Part shown: piece after piece, positions 18,301 through 24,879 of the stretch
Numbering within the stretch: the first letter of the stretch is position 1
Layout of the letters: every line of letters starts with the position of its first letter
Assembly: GCA_001275005.1 (NCBI GenBank)
Contig: JWZX01002572.1
Coordinates: 1-40,994, forward strand
Source of the DNA: Chrysochromulina tobinii
Lineage: Eukaryota > Haptophyta > Prymnesiales > Chrysochromulinaceae
DNA length: 40,994 bases
Reading direction: 5' to 3'
Program-made: the position numbers and the translations under genes
The notes under the pieces: model-generated
Seen by the model: the letters and a program-made list of their open reading frames with translations, nothing else
Told to the model about the DNA's origin: nothing
The model's database searches: none

Positions 18301-20226
18301 GGGGGCAGCACGGTCGGTGACGGCGTCGGAACAGGCACGATGGCCGATGCCGCGGGCGCTGGCGGCGGCAGCAGCGGCCCGAGCGGCGCGGGTGGGCCGA
18401 CGCCGCTCGAACGTCAGCCCTCGCAGGCAAACGTGGCGAGGCGCGCCAAACAGGATACGGAGCTGCTCAGCCGACGGCGCGAGCTGATGCGATGTGCTCA
18501 CGAGATCACGAGCGAGCTCGAGTACGCCACGCTCCTTCCCCAGCTCGCGCGCGGGCGCACTGCCGAGACGCTCCTCTCGGATGCCTTCCGCGCGTACCGC
18601 ACGCTGCAGCAGGCGATCTATGATCAGCAGCGCCAGCAGCAGCAGCAGCAGCAGCAGCTCGCACAGCAGCAGCAGGCTTTGCAGGAGCAGGCTCTGCAAC
18701 AGCACGTGCTGAAGCAGCATCAGGCTATGCAACAGCATGTGCTGCAGCATCAAGCTATGCCCATGCAGCAGGCGATGCCCATGCAACACGCAATACCCAT
18801 GCAGCACGCTATGCAAACGCAGCAGCAGGCTAGTTCCATTCGGCAAGCTATGTCTATTCAGCAAGCTGTGCCCATGCAGCAGGCTATGCCCATTCATGCT
18901 GTGGCGGGGGCGTCATACTCAACCATGCCCGCGTCGTGGCTCCCGGCCGCCGCGCCCTCAAGTTGGCCACCTGCTGGCATGGCGCCTGCGCACATGGGCA
19001 CGTATCAGCACCAGCACGATGGTGTCTCCGCCCCGACCGCCTCCGCCGCACCTTCTGCCCCCTCCGCCGCGGCCGAGTCGGCAAGTGCAGATGAGGCGAA
19101 GCTGCCGCACCAACTCCTTGCTGCACGTATCCTCGCCAGGGTATCATCGGCCCCAGCTGCCGCCCCACCTGCAGCCGCCCCACCTGCTCCCGTTCCACCT
19201 ACTGCCGCCGCGCCCGCTGCTGTCCCCCCTGCTGCGGCCACCGACGGCATTTCAAGCTATGCCGCGGCCTTCGCCGCCGCCACCGCGGCCGCTGCCGCCG
19301 CCCCCGCCGCCTCTGCCGCCACTGCCGCCACCGCCGCCGCCGCCGCCTCCGCTGCTGCTGCCGCCTTTGCCGCCCAGTCGCGCATTCCTTGGCCAAATCC
19401 TATCCACCCGTCGCCTCTGGCCGACTACCGCGCGCCGGGTCTCCTTCCCACAGCCAGTCTTCCAACAGCCAGCAGCAGCCTGCCACCGTCCTTCGCTCAC
19501 GCTCTCAATCATGGGCCGTTGACAACAAACTTTCTCACGTCCTACTCGATGCGACCCTCGCTGCCTTCCTCGCTGCCACCCTCGCTGCCCTTCTCCTCCC
19601 TGCTGCCACCTGGGCCGCCATCCCGTCCGCCGCCGCCGCCGCCGCCGCCATCTGCCCACCCGCCGTTACCGGCAGAGAGCGCTGGCGCGACGGAAATCGC
19701 CGCCTTCTGCACCTTGGCCTTCGGAGTGGATCCTAAGCGAGCGCCCAAGCCCCTTGCCTCGAAGCTGCCGCCCAAGGTTCTATCCAAGAGCCGTAGTGCT
19801 CTGGCGCTCAAGGACAGCCTCTGGCGCCCACCCGCCGGCTTTGGCGCTCCCGCAGATGCCCCTGGCGCCGCTGGCGGCTCCGGCGGCAGTGCGTCATCGC
19901 TCGCTCACGGATCCCGCGCCAACGACCTCGGCACCCCCCGCGCTCCTGCCCCACTCGCCGGACAGAGCGCGCCGCCAAAGGCGAGCGGTTACACGCAGGG
20001 GCAGATTGCAGCCGCGGTGGCCGCTCATGCAGCCGCGGCGGCCGCGGCGGCCGCGGCTTCCGCGGCTTCCTCGGGGCGTGCCGCGCCGAGCCCTGCGATG
20101 GGCGGCGCAACATCCGTGCCCTTGCCGCGCGCAAACTCCTCGACGGGCGCACCGGCGCCGGCGCCGGCGCCGGCCGTCGTGGCCGAGGAGCCGATGGAAC
20201 AGCTCATCGAGGAGCTCGATGACTGA
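9340..20226 (+). CDS. HIR3/CABIN1-type histone chaperone subunit with added GNAT, SET-like, MBD-like and Tudor-like modules
   Basis: About 3628 residues in one uninterrupted frame; the frame opens at 8839 but ATG 9340 begins the conserved part. Residues 28-195 match the N-terminal TPR region of HIR3/CABIN1 (LYEDALELKLAGN, LKFLALRNLAELHEKEGK, ALVWQRLGSLAVRTGR). A CABIN1-like C-terminal region starts near 2790 (CLQQDRFHHRSRLLLAQLAW). Between them lie a GNAT acetyltransferase-like domain (about 460-615, acetyl-CoA loop RQQGNG at 536-541), a SET-like domain (about 700-920, GWGVRC at 717, degenerate catalytic core), an MBD-like module (about 1832-1878, DAYMISPTGVSFRS) and a Tudor-like module (about 2437-2493, LLVHWPLDRRWYRCRV). 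There are also an RRPKRQR basic motif near 236, an acidic tract (2678-2744) and a Gln/Met/Pro-rich tract. HIR3/CABIN1 supports replication-independent H3.3 deposition by the HIRA complex in the nucleus. The orthology call is good; the activity of the added modules is inference. Confidence 0.85.
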   Translation: MLRIVDIDQASKPAAADADGTATPLSVEAQETANHQLYEDALELKLAGNIMAATAAYQRLLAQELIASADVHESATLEPSQPQRPALHLKFLALRNLAELHEKEGKLQSALDCLLVAVRLQDRDALVWQRLGSLAVRTGRPHLGRLALEQAVECSPHNQLAALRLRELLTSLGDRSALAQLHARAVRSLPHLAPHLTPPPPPSLSHVLALTPPSDDADADATVDTHADDADADVPRRPKRQRADHCPTLVVRLPEASWAAVASALVDTWRRLTTDTISTDTTFGGAAPDAGTYIRASLAAPPLPSLGRRISLVPPPPAAVVAPPPAPAAPPAEAVAVDDVEMIDGRAAPRVSLMIDAPAAPSVSAGDNTQIDAAPTLAPATASDASLSIVAAPEPETDPDYDEALGAAVAAAAIEEALQASGSHRVAASVSRKSSRVDPRKTSPLDVLACADRVVPGGPGLTYTVGGAEAGGVDAERVLREVEIDDAALNLTGPFLVCRRIALFRSGRVVAAAVFELHAAANVLEIPIFASSRAHRQQGNGSVLLALLVELAVRHLNAKVLVVSATNESRRFWLSMGLHVAAHCPPPVSAALRYLKAHGYVAMGFFSSTTQMAKALPPAVSEAGELVKMALQRAASKTAISRNGLSAARVADVLGYADLAAGTPSFVLERASGARVPLGYGAAGACQSGVQPWRLQAFERTEGGGAGVGVSGWGEPGWGVRCSTALEKGQVVVEVTGEWLNEEAHKNRTDVRFMLPLDDKTARREGLAPTFLDLREAGSLARLVSVCVEAPNLELLLIPTGVAAPMPAPLKPAPMPTPPPPAASTDGATAEAAEGDVPMADGAAPETASSSAAVMHALDAALEDATVVAAPAAPPAPALAPSMPMQVLTTAPVPPMLVRAYLVARHDIPPMVELTWAGPSGHTARQPASSAPPEPSRKQPSRPSRKRASAKLESDPRTSPAKRLSIAPLPPVPKRELSRLLAQFACMPPSRAAMQPSPMRRAAAAAAVTGLAAATSADQTPPAAATDGVVSTVVSAAEEALVRRWLARAEVGANSGIVHLASLLLTHVLCETDDADDPHDDAKDATDAAGAPNGELSMAATSPAVDGFGWLLRSMPAAHRARLGNRILDLVALMDDGPCRAHGMGSAAAAAAIAIGGGSSGCGRWPLAVAMSVIELQIAAATAATESARSAAGGGRVFAGDGLTALADRLAVMVARMRWSQPGPSTPRTGVRAAGRLGVQLDVQEDEQAMCDHVPASAARLWLRLGWARAQSDELRGRAAASIDSLRACKSLLLHAPAFLGTVRPVPLLGPPCVIEASMLAAAEGRQAERRLLQEAHAALAAVEVQCGACVGGEWVSKLRVKDEAAAGEGALRCFAAWEEALAAAATKARTLLFKAAAAEPSAVPGTGPAAESSLEPGAEPGSSTAAAVASGARAVAAAAQLIASDDAALPVALALLHTCWVGVCTAPPAAAPTADAIAPAAALAPLLGVYDDALHGALGVCARAAALPDEPIEVSAQAASAMLGAEGAPSLGTLVCGVLVRPLEWRLTGWLLRLMAALDAFQQHERRRLGRVGTVPLGVQSEASDASEAMEVDGAYAGHEESWAGAVERLMPRVAAIAEYASTGLPTQAQSVTRPMLHHALTCFGKLWLLRPRPSAEALLLLEGLWKAAAAFHVTSTPVVDDVRLDAAGGGVAAAAARAARATAGRRQVWEAPLAQLCLVTSLAELERLEAAGQTERDAPRLEERAATATATATAPATAPAAVPAVASAHGADEEGGSEAGGCVVDDGAGRGAALTPGERERRMVLFHALEAAVRHARQLEKAGDAPVSGAEGWLVRWKPRARKSAGGVSGDAYMISPTGVSFRSFREAQAFLGLSEASSGVPAAAASADGSDASGSTALAALPAPSLPISMTKPNRAAASVEGRAGAPAPGAADTTAHEGLRGAAMAEPHTMSEGWECLLHACCQHLYGTRADALSPAVRAPLKLIDVEADKARRDERRRALQSESVAEGHATLLTVLLRLTPALPALRGVLGSLGFEGASLRAFGATALPPSLARAVAEARNRELKLHLRRLMPPEVCPAPKGSLVAEGEGSRLWLVPPPLSAMPAHALKLLNAIGGAYSLRTTAEGATAEEAAACGSAEDRSLGGQLCAALGATEASLAEAEWAAAVCGDSVLLRLDRGRLAGSTDDKTRRWMKLLKWSMALVAQSVRLCAWQAPSPLISSASPSGSTLVAAPPRPLSTPRLFDRPWELALSLGVMARKLWHLQLDACLGPTGPLTATSDDVAYDEPISVAEPRPRAARLPDYSERKLMDFSAAAASSAAALAQHCLRWVLAQPLLCPPLNTEPSTALCAEPAPASAASRTPLGTPVGVRLAARAREELALCVRTEAGVLVRAERMRGGAAPMLPLVLRPERHDSSGAAWAEVAALLRAQGLDTLVGCDLLVHWPLDRRWYRCRVLAHDGARAEGHHQVRYEADGMLEWLDLEAEVWRLCPASQQPAANAAASAGASAGAGMQTADALAPSAECLLSGARGSLARRLYGEALSHTGAPARLWLRELSLATRLAAAEPAGTPRSQAAALHALTAAQASLLVRAMRADDDARAAPDDACYGADEGIEAAEGAADLPSATATTTSGDGDAVAKLRLLLERFGVAETTKQVRVGSASARAAYAAADYAVDEAEAEGDLDEVEVEVEVEATEPEPASADAAMVEAAEEAAEEPTEEADEVIMTALEDDELASDTANSAAPTAAALAAANIVAAASAAKSGTAGATGSGTTCAADTATGTGAATADILISDCEVALNRCLQQDRFHHRSRLLLAQLAWAPRRRVSVARAQCEALLTKAGKLAKKPALCWNLWQYSTASSDDEREGTSLRAYELHEDAIELARLYAAVLLSDGSPPPLPPLSPNAPAAAIAPPAAMPPDPSRPLLLLRTLADFALNEAMPSLRRHVIKGYLHCLVRHVDAHSRMLAAPPHEAASDGSTVSGGSTVGDGVGTGTMADAAGAGGGSSGPSGAGGPTPLERQPSQANVARRAKQDTELLSRRRELMRCAHEITSELEYATLLPQLARGRTAETLLSDAFRAYRTLQQAIYDQQRQQQQQQQQLAQQQQALQEQALQQHVLKQHQAMQQHVLQHQAMPMQQAMPMQHAIPMQHAMQTQQQASSIRQAMSIQQAVPMQQAMPIHAVAGASYSTMPASWLPAAAPSSWPPAGMAPAHMGTYQHQHDGVSAPTASAAPSAPSAAAESASADEAKLPHQLLAARILARVSSAPAAAPPAAAPPAPVPPTAAAPAAVPPAAATDGISSYAAAFAAATAAAAAAPAASAATAATAAAAASAAAAAFAAQSRIPWPNPIHPSPLADYRAPGLLPTASLPTASSSLPPSFAHALNHGPLTTNFLTSYSMRPSLPSSLPPSLPFSSLLPPGPPSRPPPPPPPPSAHPPLPAESAGATEIAAFCTLAFGVDPKRAPKPLASKLPPKVLSKSRSALALKDSLWRPPAGFGAPADAPGAAGGSGGSASSLAHGSRANDLGTPRAPAPLAGQSAPPKASGYTQGQIAAAVAAHAAAAAAAAAASAASSGRAAPSPAMGGATSVPLPRANSSTGAPAPAPAPAVVAEEPMEQLIEELDD
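18600..18900 (+). repeat. CAG-rich tract encoding polyGln and MPMQQA-type repeats
   Basis: Imperfect cag/caa runs followed by degenerate copies of atgcccatgcagcaggct within the HIR3-like gene. They encode a Gln-rich stretch and then alternating Met-Pro-Met-Gln-Gln-Ala units. Length variation between strains is likely. Confidence 0.85.
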
Positions 20227-20614
20227 CCCGGCGGCGCGCCGGGGATGGCGGTGGGAGTAGAGACCCAGACGACGGACCGATACGGCCCACTGTACCCGTG
20301 CTGTCGGTACGCGCTAGCCCGGTGGCGCCGTGACCAAGAGGTAGAGCGTCTGGTCTCTGGAGTGACCGATGAAATAAACACTTACACAAAAGTGTGAGTT
20401 ATCCGCGCGGGTTCGTATCGTTCCATTTCGATGCCGCCAAGCGCCACTGGCGCCGCCACACACCGAAATGAACACACTCGGCAGGCGCACCACGACGAGG
20501 CATCCGCCATCCCGCACCCGGGGTTTCGAGCCTCGAAAAGTGGGCGCACGCTCTTTGTCTTGCGGCCGTCCCTTATTGGTCGATGCGTGCATGGTGCGCT
20601 TGAGCGGTGCGCGG
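20227..20614. other. Convergent 3' intergenic region
   Basis: Lies between the 3' ends of the HIR3-like gene (+) and the coiled-coil gene (-). It should hold both 3' UTRs. No conserved gene, canonical AATAAA signal or RNA gene was seen. Confidence 0.6.
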
Positions 20615-21757
20615 TCACGCGCCGAAAGGCTGACGCGCATCGGGGCGTACGGTCGCGAGCACAACGCCCGCGGCTGCCGCTTGCTCGAGCTGCTCCTCGA
20701 GAAGACGCTGGCTGCGACGCAGATCAGAGACCGCCGTGAGCAGCCGCAGCCGCTCCTCCTCGTCGAGGCGCACGATCGTCTCGACGGCGGTTTGGGTGCG
20801 CACGCTCCTTTCGAGGTCGGCGCAGCGCGCATTCACAAAGTCCACCTGTGAAGAGAGCTGTGAGATCGCCATGCTCGCCGCCTCGCGCTCGCAACGGCGC
20901 TCGTCCGCATCGCTACCCGCCTCGCGCGCGCGAGCGAGCTCGACACCCGTCCGACGCAGCGCCTCGTCGCGAGCAACGAGCTGCTGTTGCGCCTCGGCGA
21001 GGGCAGCCTCGAGCTCCCCCACGCGACCCTCGGCCAACCCCACCCGTGCGAGCAGGGCAGTCAGCTGCCCCTCGGCCGCGCGCACCAGACGGGCGGGCAC
21101 CGCCGCGGGCACGAGCGCCGACGCCGCGCCGTCGGCGTTGCTCGGACTGGCGCTAGGTGGCGGCAGCCTCGCGCGCGTCGCCCCTGCCGGCGCCACGGGG
21201 CTGTGCGCCTCCATCCGTTCCTTGCGCCCGTGCCAGCGCACCTCGTGACCTGAGGGCAGCACAATGCCGTTGAGCTCAAAGGAGCGCGAGGCCATCTCGC
21301 GCAGGCCCGCGTTCTCGACTTCGAGCTCGCCCGCGCGGTGGCGGAGCGTCGAGCACACGAACGCGAGGTCGCGCACCTCCACACGCGCGCGAGAGAGCTC
21401 CTCGCCCTCTCCACGCCGCAGTGCCTCCACCTTCTCCTTCTCCTCGATGAGCGCGTGGTGGAGCTGCGCATTATCGCGCACCAGGCGCCCAACCTCGGCA
21501 CGTAGCCCCGGAGCTGCCTGCTCGGCGGCCCACAGAGCCTGCTCCTGACGGCGCATGTCCTTCGTGAGGAAGGCCGTCTTTGCGCGCTCTGACACGAGCG
21601 CCTTGAGCAGCTGCGAGACCAGGATCGCGCTGTCCTCTGAGAATTGCGCGTCGAAGCCGTGGGCAGCGAGCGATTGTCGTAGCGCCGGATGGGGCGAGCG
21701 GCCGCTCAAGAGACATCGCGGCAGCGTCGATGGGTCCATGAACTGGTCCATGGGCAT
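20615..21757 (-). CDS. CEP135/TSGA10-like centriolar coiled-coil protein
   Basis: The 380-residue protein is mostly coiled coil. The N-terminus (about residues 15-150) has the layout of CEP135/Bld10/TSGA10: a first helix ending in GFDAQFSEDSAILVSQLLKA, then LRAEVGRLVRDNAQLHHALI and RVEVRDLAFVCSTLRHRAGELE. CEP135 corresponds here with conserved LVxENNELHxELL and DLKFLNxQY segments. A Pro/Ala linker (about 190-235) precedes a second heptad region. CEP135/Bld10 builds the centriole cartwheel and basal body, consistent with a flagellate. The protein is much shorter than typical CEP135 (about 1100 residues) and closer to a truncated or TSGA10-like form; distal exons may have been missed. Coiled-coil similarity can mislead, so the family call is moderate. 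Confidence 0.6.
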   Translation of the reverse strand: MPMDQFMDPSTLPRCLLSGRSPHPALRQSLAAHGFDAQFSEDSAILVSQLLKALVSERAKTAFLTKDMRRQEQALWAAEQAAPGLRAEVGRLVRDNAQLHHALIEEKEKVEALRRGEGEELSRARVEVRDLAFVCSTLRHRAGELEVENAGLREMASRSFELNGIVLPSGHEVRWHGRKERMEAHSPVAPAGATRARLPPPSASPSNADGAASALVPAAVPARLVRAAEGQLTALLARVGLAEGRVGELEAALAEAQQQLVARDEALRRTGVELARAREAGSDADERRCEREAASMAISQLSSQVDFVNARCADLERSVRTQTAVETIVRLDEEERLRLLTAVSDLRRSQRLLEEQLEQAAAAGVVLATVRPDARQPFGA

Positions 21758-22554
21758 TTTTCAGTAGGCCGTCGATTGGGCGCGGGTTTTCAGCAAACCG
21801 CGAACCGGGCGCTGTGAACGTTAACACCGTCGTGGCCTCCGGACGGCTCCGCTGCCCCCGGTCAACACAAGTACAGAGTAATCGCTCTCGTGGGTCCATG
21901 GCTTCAATTGATAAATGAAACGATTGTTGCTTGAGTGAGGTCCAGGTCGTGCTCTCTGAAGTGCTCTCCCAGCGCACAGTGTGATACCAGCGCCGCTCGC
22001 AGCAGCCCGGAGCAGAATCAGAACAGAATATCTTGGGGCTCTTTGCGAGCGACGGTTTGCGGTCCGGCGCGGGTACGGTTAACGACCGCGAAGCGAACAG
22101 GGCCCGCCGAACACGGAACAGCGAAAACGACCCAGAGGGGACCTCCGCGGGTACACACGGTCACACCCAGCGACGCGCAGCGGTCCGCATTCATGATTCG
22201 ATTATGACTGATGTGAGATTTCTTCATTGTTGATAAACAGGCCGGCGCATACACCGCGCAAGCAGCGGAGACGCGAGAGCGCCGCGGCACCCGCATTCAC
22301 ACAAAGGACAAAGCACGCGCCCTCATACGCACCACACCACACACAGGCAGAGTCACACACGCCATGCTGATCAGAGCCCGCCCACGTCTCGCGTCACGGC
22401 ATGCCATGCGACTCGTGAGTCATGTCTCGTCCGCGCGCGCACACATGGTCACACGTGGTCCACCGCCCCGTGCAGCGATGTCAGCGTGGGCGCCACGCAC
22501 GGGTGAGCGCGTGGGAATACAAGGTACCCGGGTACCTTAGTAGCGGCCGGCCGC
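21758..22554. other. Intergenic, 800 bp, promoter side of the coiled-coil gene
   Basis: No conserved coding frame was found. It contains gtgaacgttaacac at 21814-21827, about 57 bp upstream of the minus-strand ATG at 21757, related to motifs at 26058 and 26126. CA-rich sequence lies near 22310-22360. Two palindromes (22521-22538 and 22543-22554) abut the 3' end of the next gene. Confidence 0.5.
22521..22554. terminator. Adjacent palindromes just after a stop codon
   Basis: AAGGTACCCGGGTACCTT (22521-22538) is a perfect 18-nt palindrome and GCGGCCGGCCGC (22543-22554) a perfect 12-nt one, directly downstream of the minus-strand stop at 22555. They could fold in the 3' UTR or mark 3'-end processing. 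Role unproven. Confidence 0.35.
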
Positions 22555-23334
22555 TCACTTGCCAAGGATGTCCTTGAGAAACGCGATGAGCCGATCGATC
22601 TGGCGGTCGAGCCACAACTCGTCCGAGGTGTTGCTCTTCTCGAGGAGCGGCTCCGTCACGCTCGGCCCCACCGCGCGCTTCACGAGCACATTCGGCCCAC
22701 CACCGCCGCGCTTCAGCACGAGTGTGAGCGCGCCCAAGGCGAGGGCAACCGCCGGGGCAATGGGGCCGCCGGGCACGCCTTTGGTCTTGGCGAGCAGGCT
22801 TTGGCCCAAGCCCACCGCTGAGCGGATGCCCTTGCTCCCCTGCTGCTGCATGCCCTTGCTCCAGCCGCCGGGCACGCCCCTCGCGGGCCGCGTGATGCCG
22901 CGCCGGATGATGGCGGCCGCGCGCTCGGGATCGAGCTTACCAATCTCCTCCTGGCTGTACCCGAGCTTGGACAGCTGCATGCGCATCTTCTGCGTCACCA
23001 CCCACTGGACCGACGCGGGGCCCGCGGGCGGAGGAGGAGGGTCGACAGGCGCCGCCGCAGCCGCCTCCTCCGCTCCGGCCGCCGCGGCCTCTGCGCTCGC
23101 GTCCCCGGCCTCGTTCGGTGGCGGCGGAGGAGGCAGCGAGGAGGCGGCTGCGGCCTCCGCGCTCGCGTCCCCGGTCTCGTTCGGTGGCGGCGGAGGAGGC
23201 AGTTCCGCCTCAGCCACGCTCCCGACAGCCTCGGCCACATTGGCCGAATCGCTCACGGGCTCATCGACGGCGCGCGCGCTCCCGACGAGCGCTAGCAGGA
23301 CGCCCACGAGTAGCAGTCGTCGCAACGGCTGCAT
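22555..23334 (-). CDS. Secreted or plastid-directed protein with KMRxxLxxLGY motif, unknown function
   Basis: The 259-residue protein begins with a clear signal peptide (MQPLRRLLLVGVLLALVGSARA), followed by an acidic region with two Pro6-NExGDASAEAAAA repeats. The centre holds VTQKMRMQLSKLGYSQEEI, then LDPERAAAIIRRGI and RPARGVPGGW. I associate this combination (KMRxxLxxxLGYxxxEVxxMxPExA, then RPxxGMPxxW) with proteins of diatoms and other chromalveolate algae whose function is unknown. A hydrophobic stretch near 195-212 (AVALALGALTLVL) may be a membrane segment, and the C-terminus is amphipathic. It is divergent from the uL6 gene, with about 230 bp between starts. Plastid or endomembrane location is inferred only from the leader. 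Confidence 0.75.
   Translation of the reverse strand: MQPLRRLLLVGVLLALVGSARAVDEPVSDSANVAEAVGSVAEAELPPPPPPNETGDASAEAAAASSLPPPPPPNEAGDASAEAAAAGAEEAAAAAPVDPPPPPAGPASVQWVVTQKMRMQLSKLGYSQEEIGKLDPERAAAIIRRGITRPARGVPGGWSKGMQQQGSKGIRSAVGLGQSLLAKTKGVPGGPIAPAVALALGALTLVLKRGGGGPNVLVKRAVGPSVTEPLLEKSNTSDELWLDRQIDRLIAFLKDILGK
23084..23202 (+). repeat. 53-bp near-identical direct repeat (66-bp period)
   Basis: Copies at 23084-23136 and 23150-23202 differ at two bases (ctctg/ctccg and ggcctc/ggtctc). The period of 66 bp is 22 codons, so it is an in-frame internal duplication of the Pro-rich, acidic region of the minus-strand secreted protein. Confidence 0.9.
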
Positions 23335-23566
23335 CGGTCAGTCGCCGTGTGATGAGGGTTGGGCAGCGCGTCGGTGAAGAGCTGCGACGCCGCGTGGTTG
23401 AGAGCTCGGTTCGCGAGATGATAAGATTGCCGTCTCGGCACGCGAAACGGCATGTTGCAAATCGCCAAGGCCCCGTTAGTCCACGCCTGCCCTTCTTGTG
23501 GCGACGGGCAGGGCCAAGGGTGGAACTCATCCAGGTGTGGGGGAAACTGAGTTTCTGCCAATTGCG
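23335..23566. promoter_or_regulatory. Divergent promoter, secreted protein / uL6m
   Basis: A 232-bp gap between divergent starts. It should hold both promoters. An in-frame upstream ATG for uL6 exists at 23498 but the added residues do not resemble a targeting signal. No known box was identified. Confidence 0.5.
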
Positions 23567-24556
23567 ATGCTCACGCGCGTCGCGGCCGCGTCCTCGTCGC
23601 CGCGATTCCGCGATGTGCTGCCCTCCGCCGTGCTGCTGCGCCACTTCGCGCGCCCCATGTCGCGCATCGGAAAGGTGCCTGTCAAGGTGCCTCCGTCGGT
23701 CGCCGTCAAGATCGAGGAGATACCAGCATCGGAGATCATGCCGTTCAAGCCGTTCTCAAAGCAGCGCGTCAAGTATAGCCTGCGCAACCGGCCGAGCGGC
23801 GATAGCTTCGCCGCCTTCGGCACGCCCACGCGCATCGTCTTCGAGGGCCCGCTCGGCAAGCTGGCGATGCCCGTGCACTCCTATTGCAAGGTCGAGCGAG
23901 GCGACGACGGCCAGCTGCGCGTGCAGCCGCAGTGCGGCGGGACGACGAAGCTGGGCAAGACGCTATGGGGCGTCACGCGTGGCTACCTGGCCAACGCGGT
24001 GCGCGGCGTCTCGCAAGGCTACCGCAAGGAGCTCGAGCTACACGGCGTTGGCTTCAAAGCGCGGGTGGAGCCGCAGGCGACGGCCAAAGCGCCGGCGGGC
24101 GAGCTGTTGCACTCGTACCGGTTGGGGACCGAGTCGTACGGCGAGAGCTTCCACCACAAAGCGCCCGGCCCGCTCCAGCGCCCCGACCCCATCCTCGGCG
24201 GCGCGCTGAGCGCCGGCGCGGGCGGTGGTTTCCGCTTTAAACGAGAGCCGCTGCGGCCGGCGCCCAGCAGCAGCGGCAGCAGCGGCAGCGGCGGCAGTGG
24301 CGGCAGCGGCGGCAGCGGCGGCAACGCGCTCATGCTGCGTATCGGCTTTTCGCACGAGGTGCGCGTCGACTTTCCGCCCCACCTGACCGTGAGCACGCCC
24401 TCGCCCACCACGATCGTCATCGAAGGCATCGATAAGCAGCAGGTGGGACTCGCGGCGCAGCGGGTGCGGCTGCTGCGCAAGCCCGACGCGTACAAGGGCA
24501 AGGGCATCCGGTACGTGGGCGAGGAGGTGAAGCTCAAGGCGGGCAAGCGCAGGTAA
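23567..24556 (+). CDS. Mitochondrial large-subunit ribosomal protein uL6 (L6)
   Basis: The 329-residue precursor has a basic, hydroxylated presequence (MLTRVAAASSSPRFRDVL, then RHFARP) followed directly by the bacterial-type start MSRIGKVPVKVP. The first uL6 lobe includes GPLGKLAMP and GVTRGYLANAVRGVSQGYRK with LELHGVGFKA. The second has LMLRIGFSHEVRVDFP, TTIVIEGIDKQQVG and the signature RKPDAYKGKGIRYVGEEV. uL6 sits near the sarcin-ricin loop of the large subunit. An insert of about 85 residues (about 170-254) with a Gly/Ser repeat separates the lobes and is absent from bacterial L6. A further insert lies near residue 50. There is no ER-type leader, so mitochondrial rather than plastid location is favoured. 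Confidence 0.93.
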   Translation: MLTRVAAASSSPRFRDVLPSAVLLRHFARPMSRIGKVPVKVPPSVAVKIEEIPASEIMPFKPFSKQRVKYSLRNRPSGDSFAAFGTPTRIVFEGPLGKLAMPVHSYCKVERGDDGQLRVQPQCGGTTKLGKTLWGVTRGYLANAVRGVSQGYRKELELHGVGFKARVEPQATAKAPAGELLHSYRLGTESYGESFHHKAPGPLQRPDPILGGALSAGAGGGFRFKREPLRPAPSSSGSSGSGGSGGSGGSGGNALMLRIGFSHEVRVDFPPHLTVSTPSPTTIVIEGIDKQQVGLAAQRVRLLRKPDAYKGKGIRYVGEEVKLKAGKRR

Positions 24557-24879
24557 GGCGAGAGGACTCGGCGAGACGCTCAGACGTTGCTCAGGGATGT
24601 TGCTCCATCTCACGCCTCATCAGGAGGACATGAGTAACGAGTCAACGAAAGGATGAACACCTTGTCTGGGTACCCCGTTGCCCTACCAGTGCGAAGAGTC
24701 TCGAAACTTGCTGCATTTGGGTTTTCTCTTTTCTTTGGGAACCCAGTGCTGGGGAGTGTCGCACACGCAGCAGTTCACGCAGCCACGCTCCGGCACCCTT
24801 CAGCCGAGGAGCGCACCGGGGCCCGTCAGACGTGCGGGAGATCGCGACGTGAGCGCTTTTTGAGCCCGAGCGACGTGCG
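24557..24879 (+). other. Intergenic / 5' UTR of the ankyrin gene with a possible upstream ORF
   Basis: A 76-codon frame at 24653-24883 (MNTLSGYPVALPVRRVSKLA...) overlaps the ankyrin ATG by an ATGA stop-start junction. It could be an upstream ORF affecting translation, or chance. No conserved domain is present. Confidence 0.3.

Noticed and set aside
9736-20152. Many long minus-strand frames (up to about 350 codons) opposite the HIR3-like gene
   Set aside because: They are Arg/Ala/Pro-rich mirror readings of GC-rich codons, with no conserved motifs, and the plus frame carries clear domains.
20500-20540. GGGGTTTCGAGCC resembling a tRNA T-loop
   Set aside because: No cloverleaf in either orientation; it lies in the 3' region between convergent genes.
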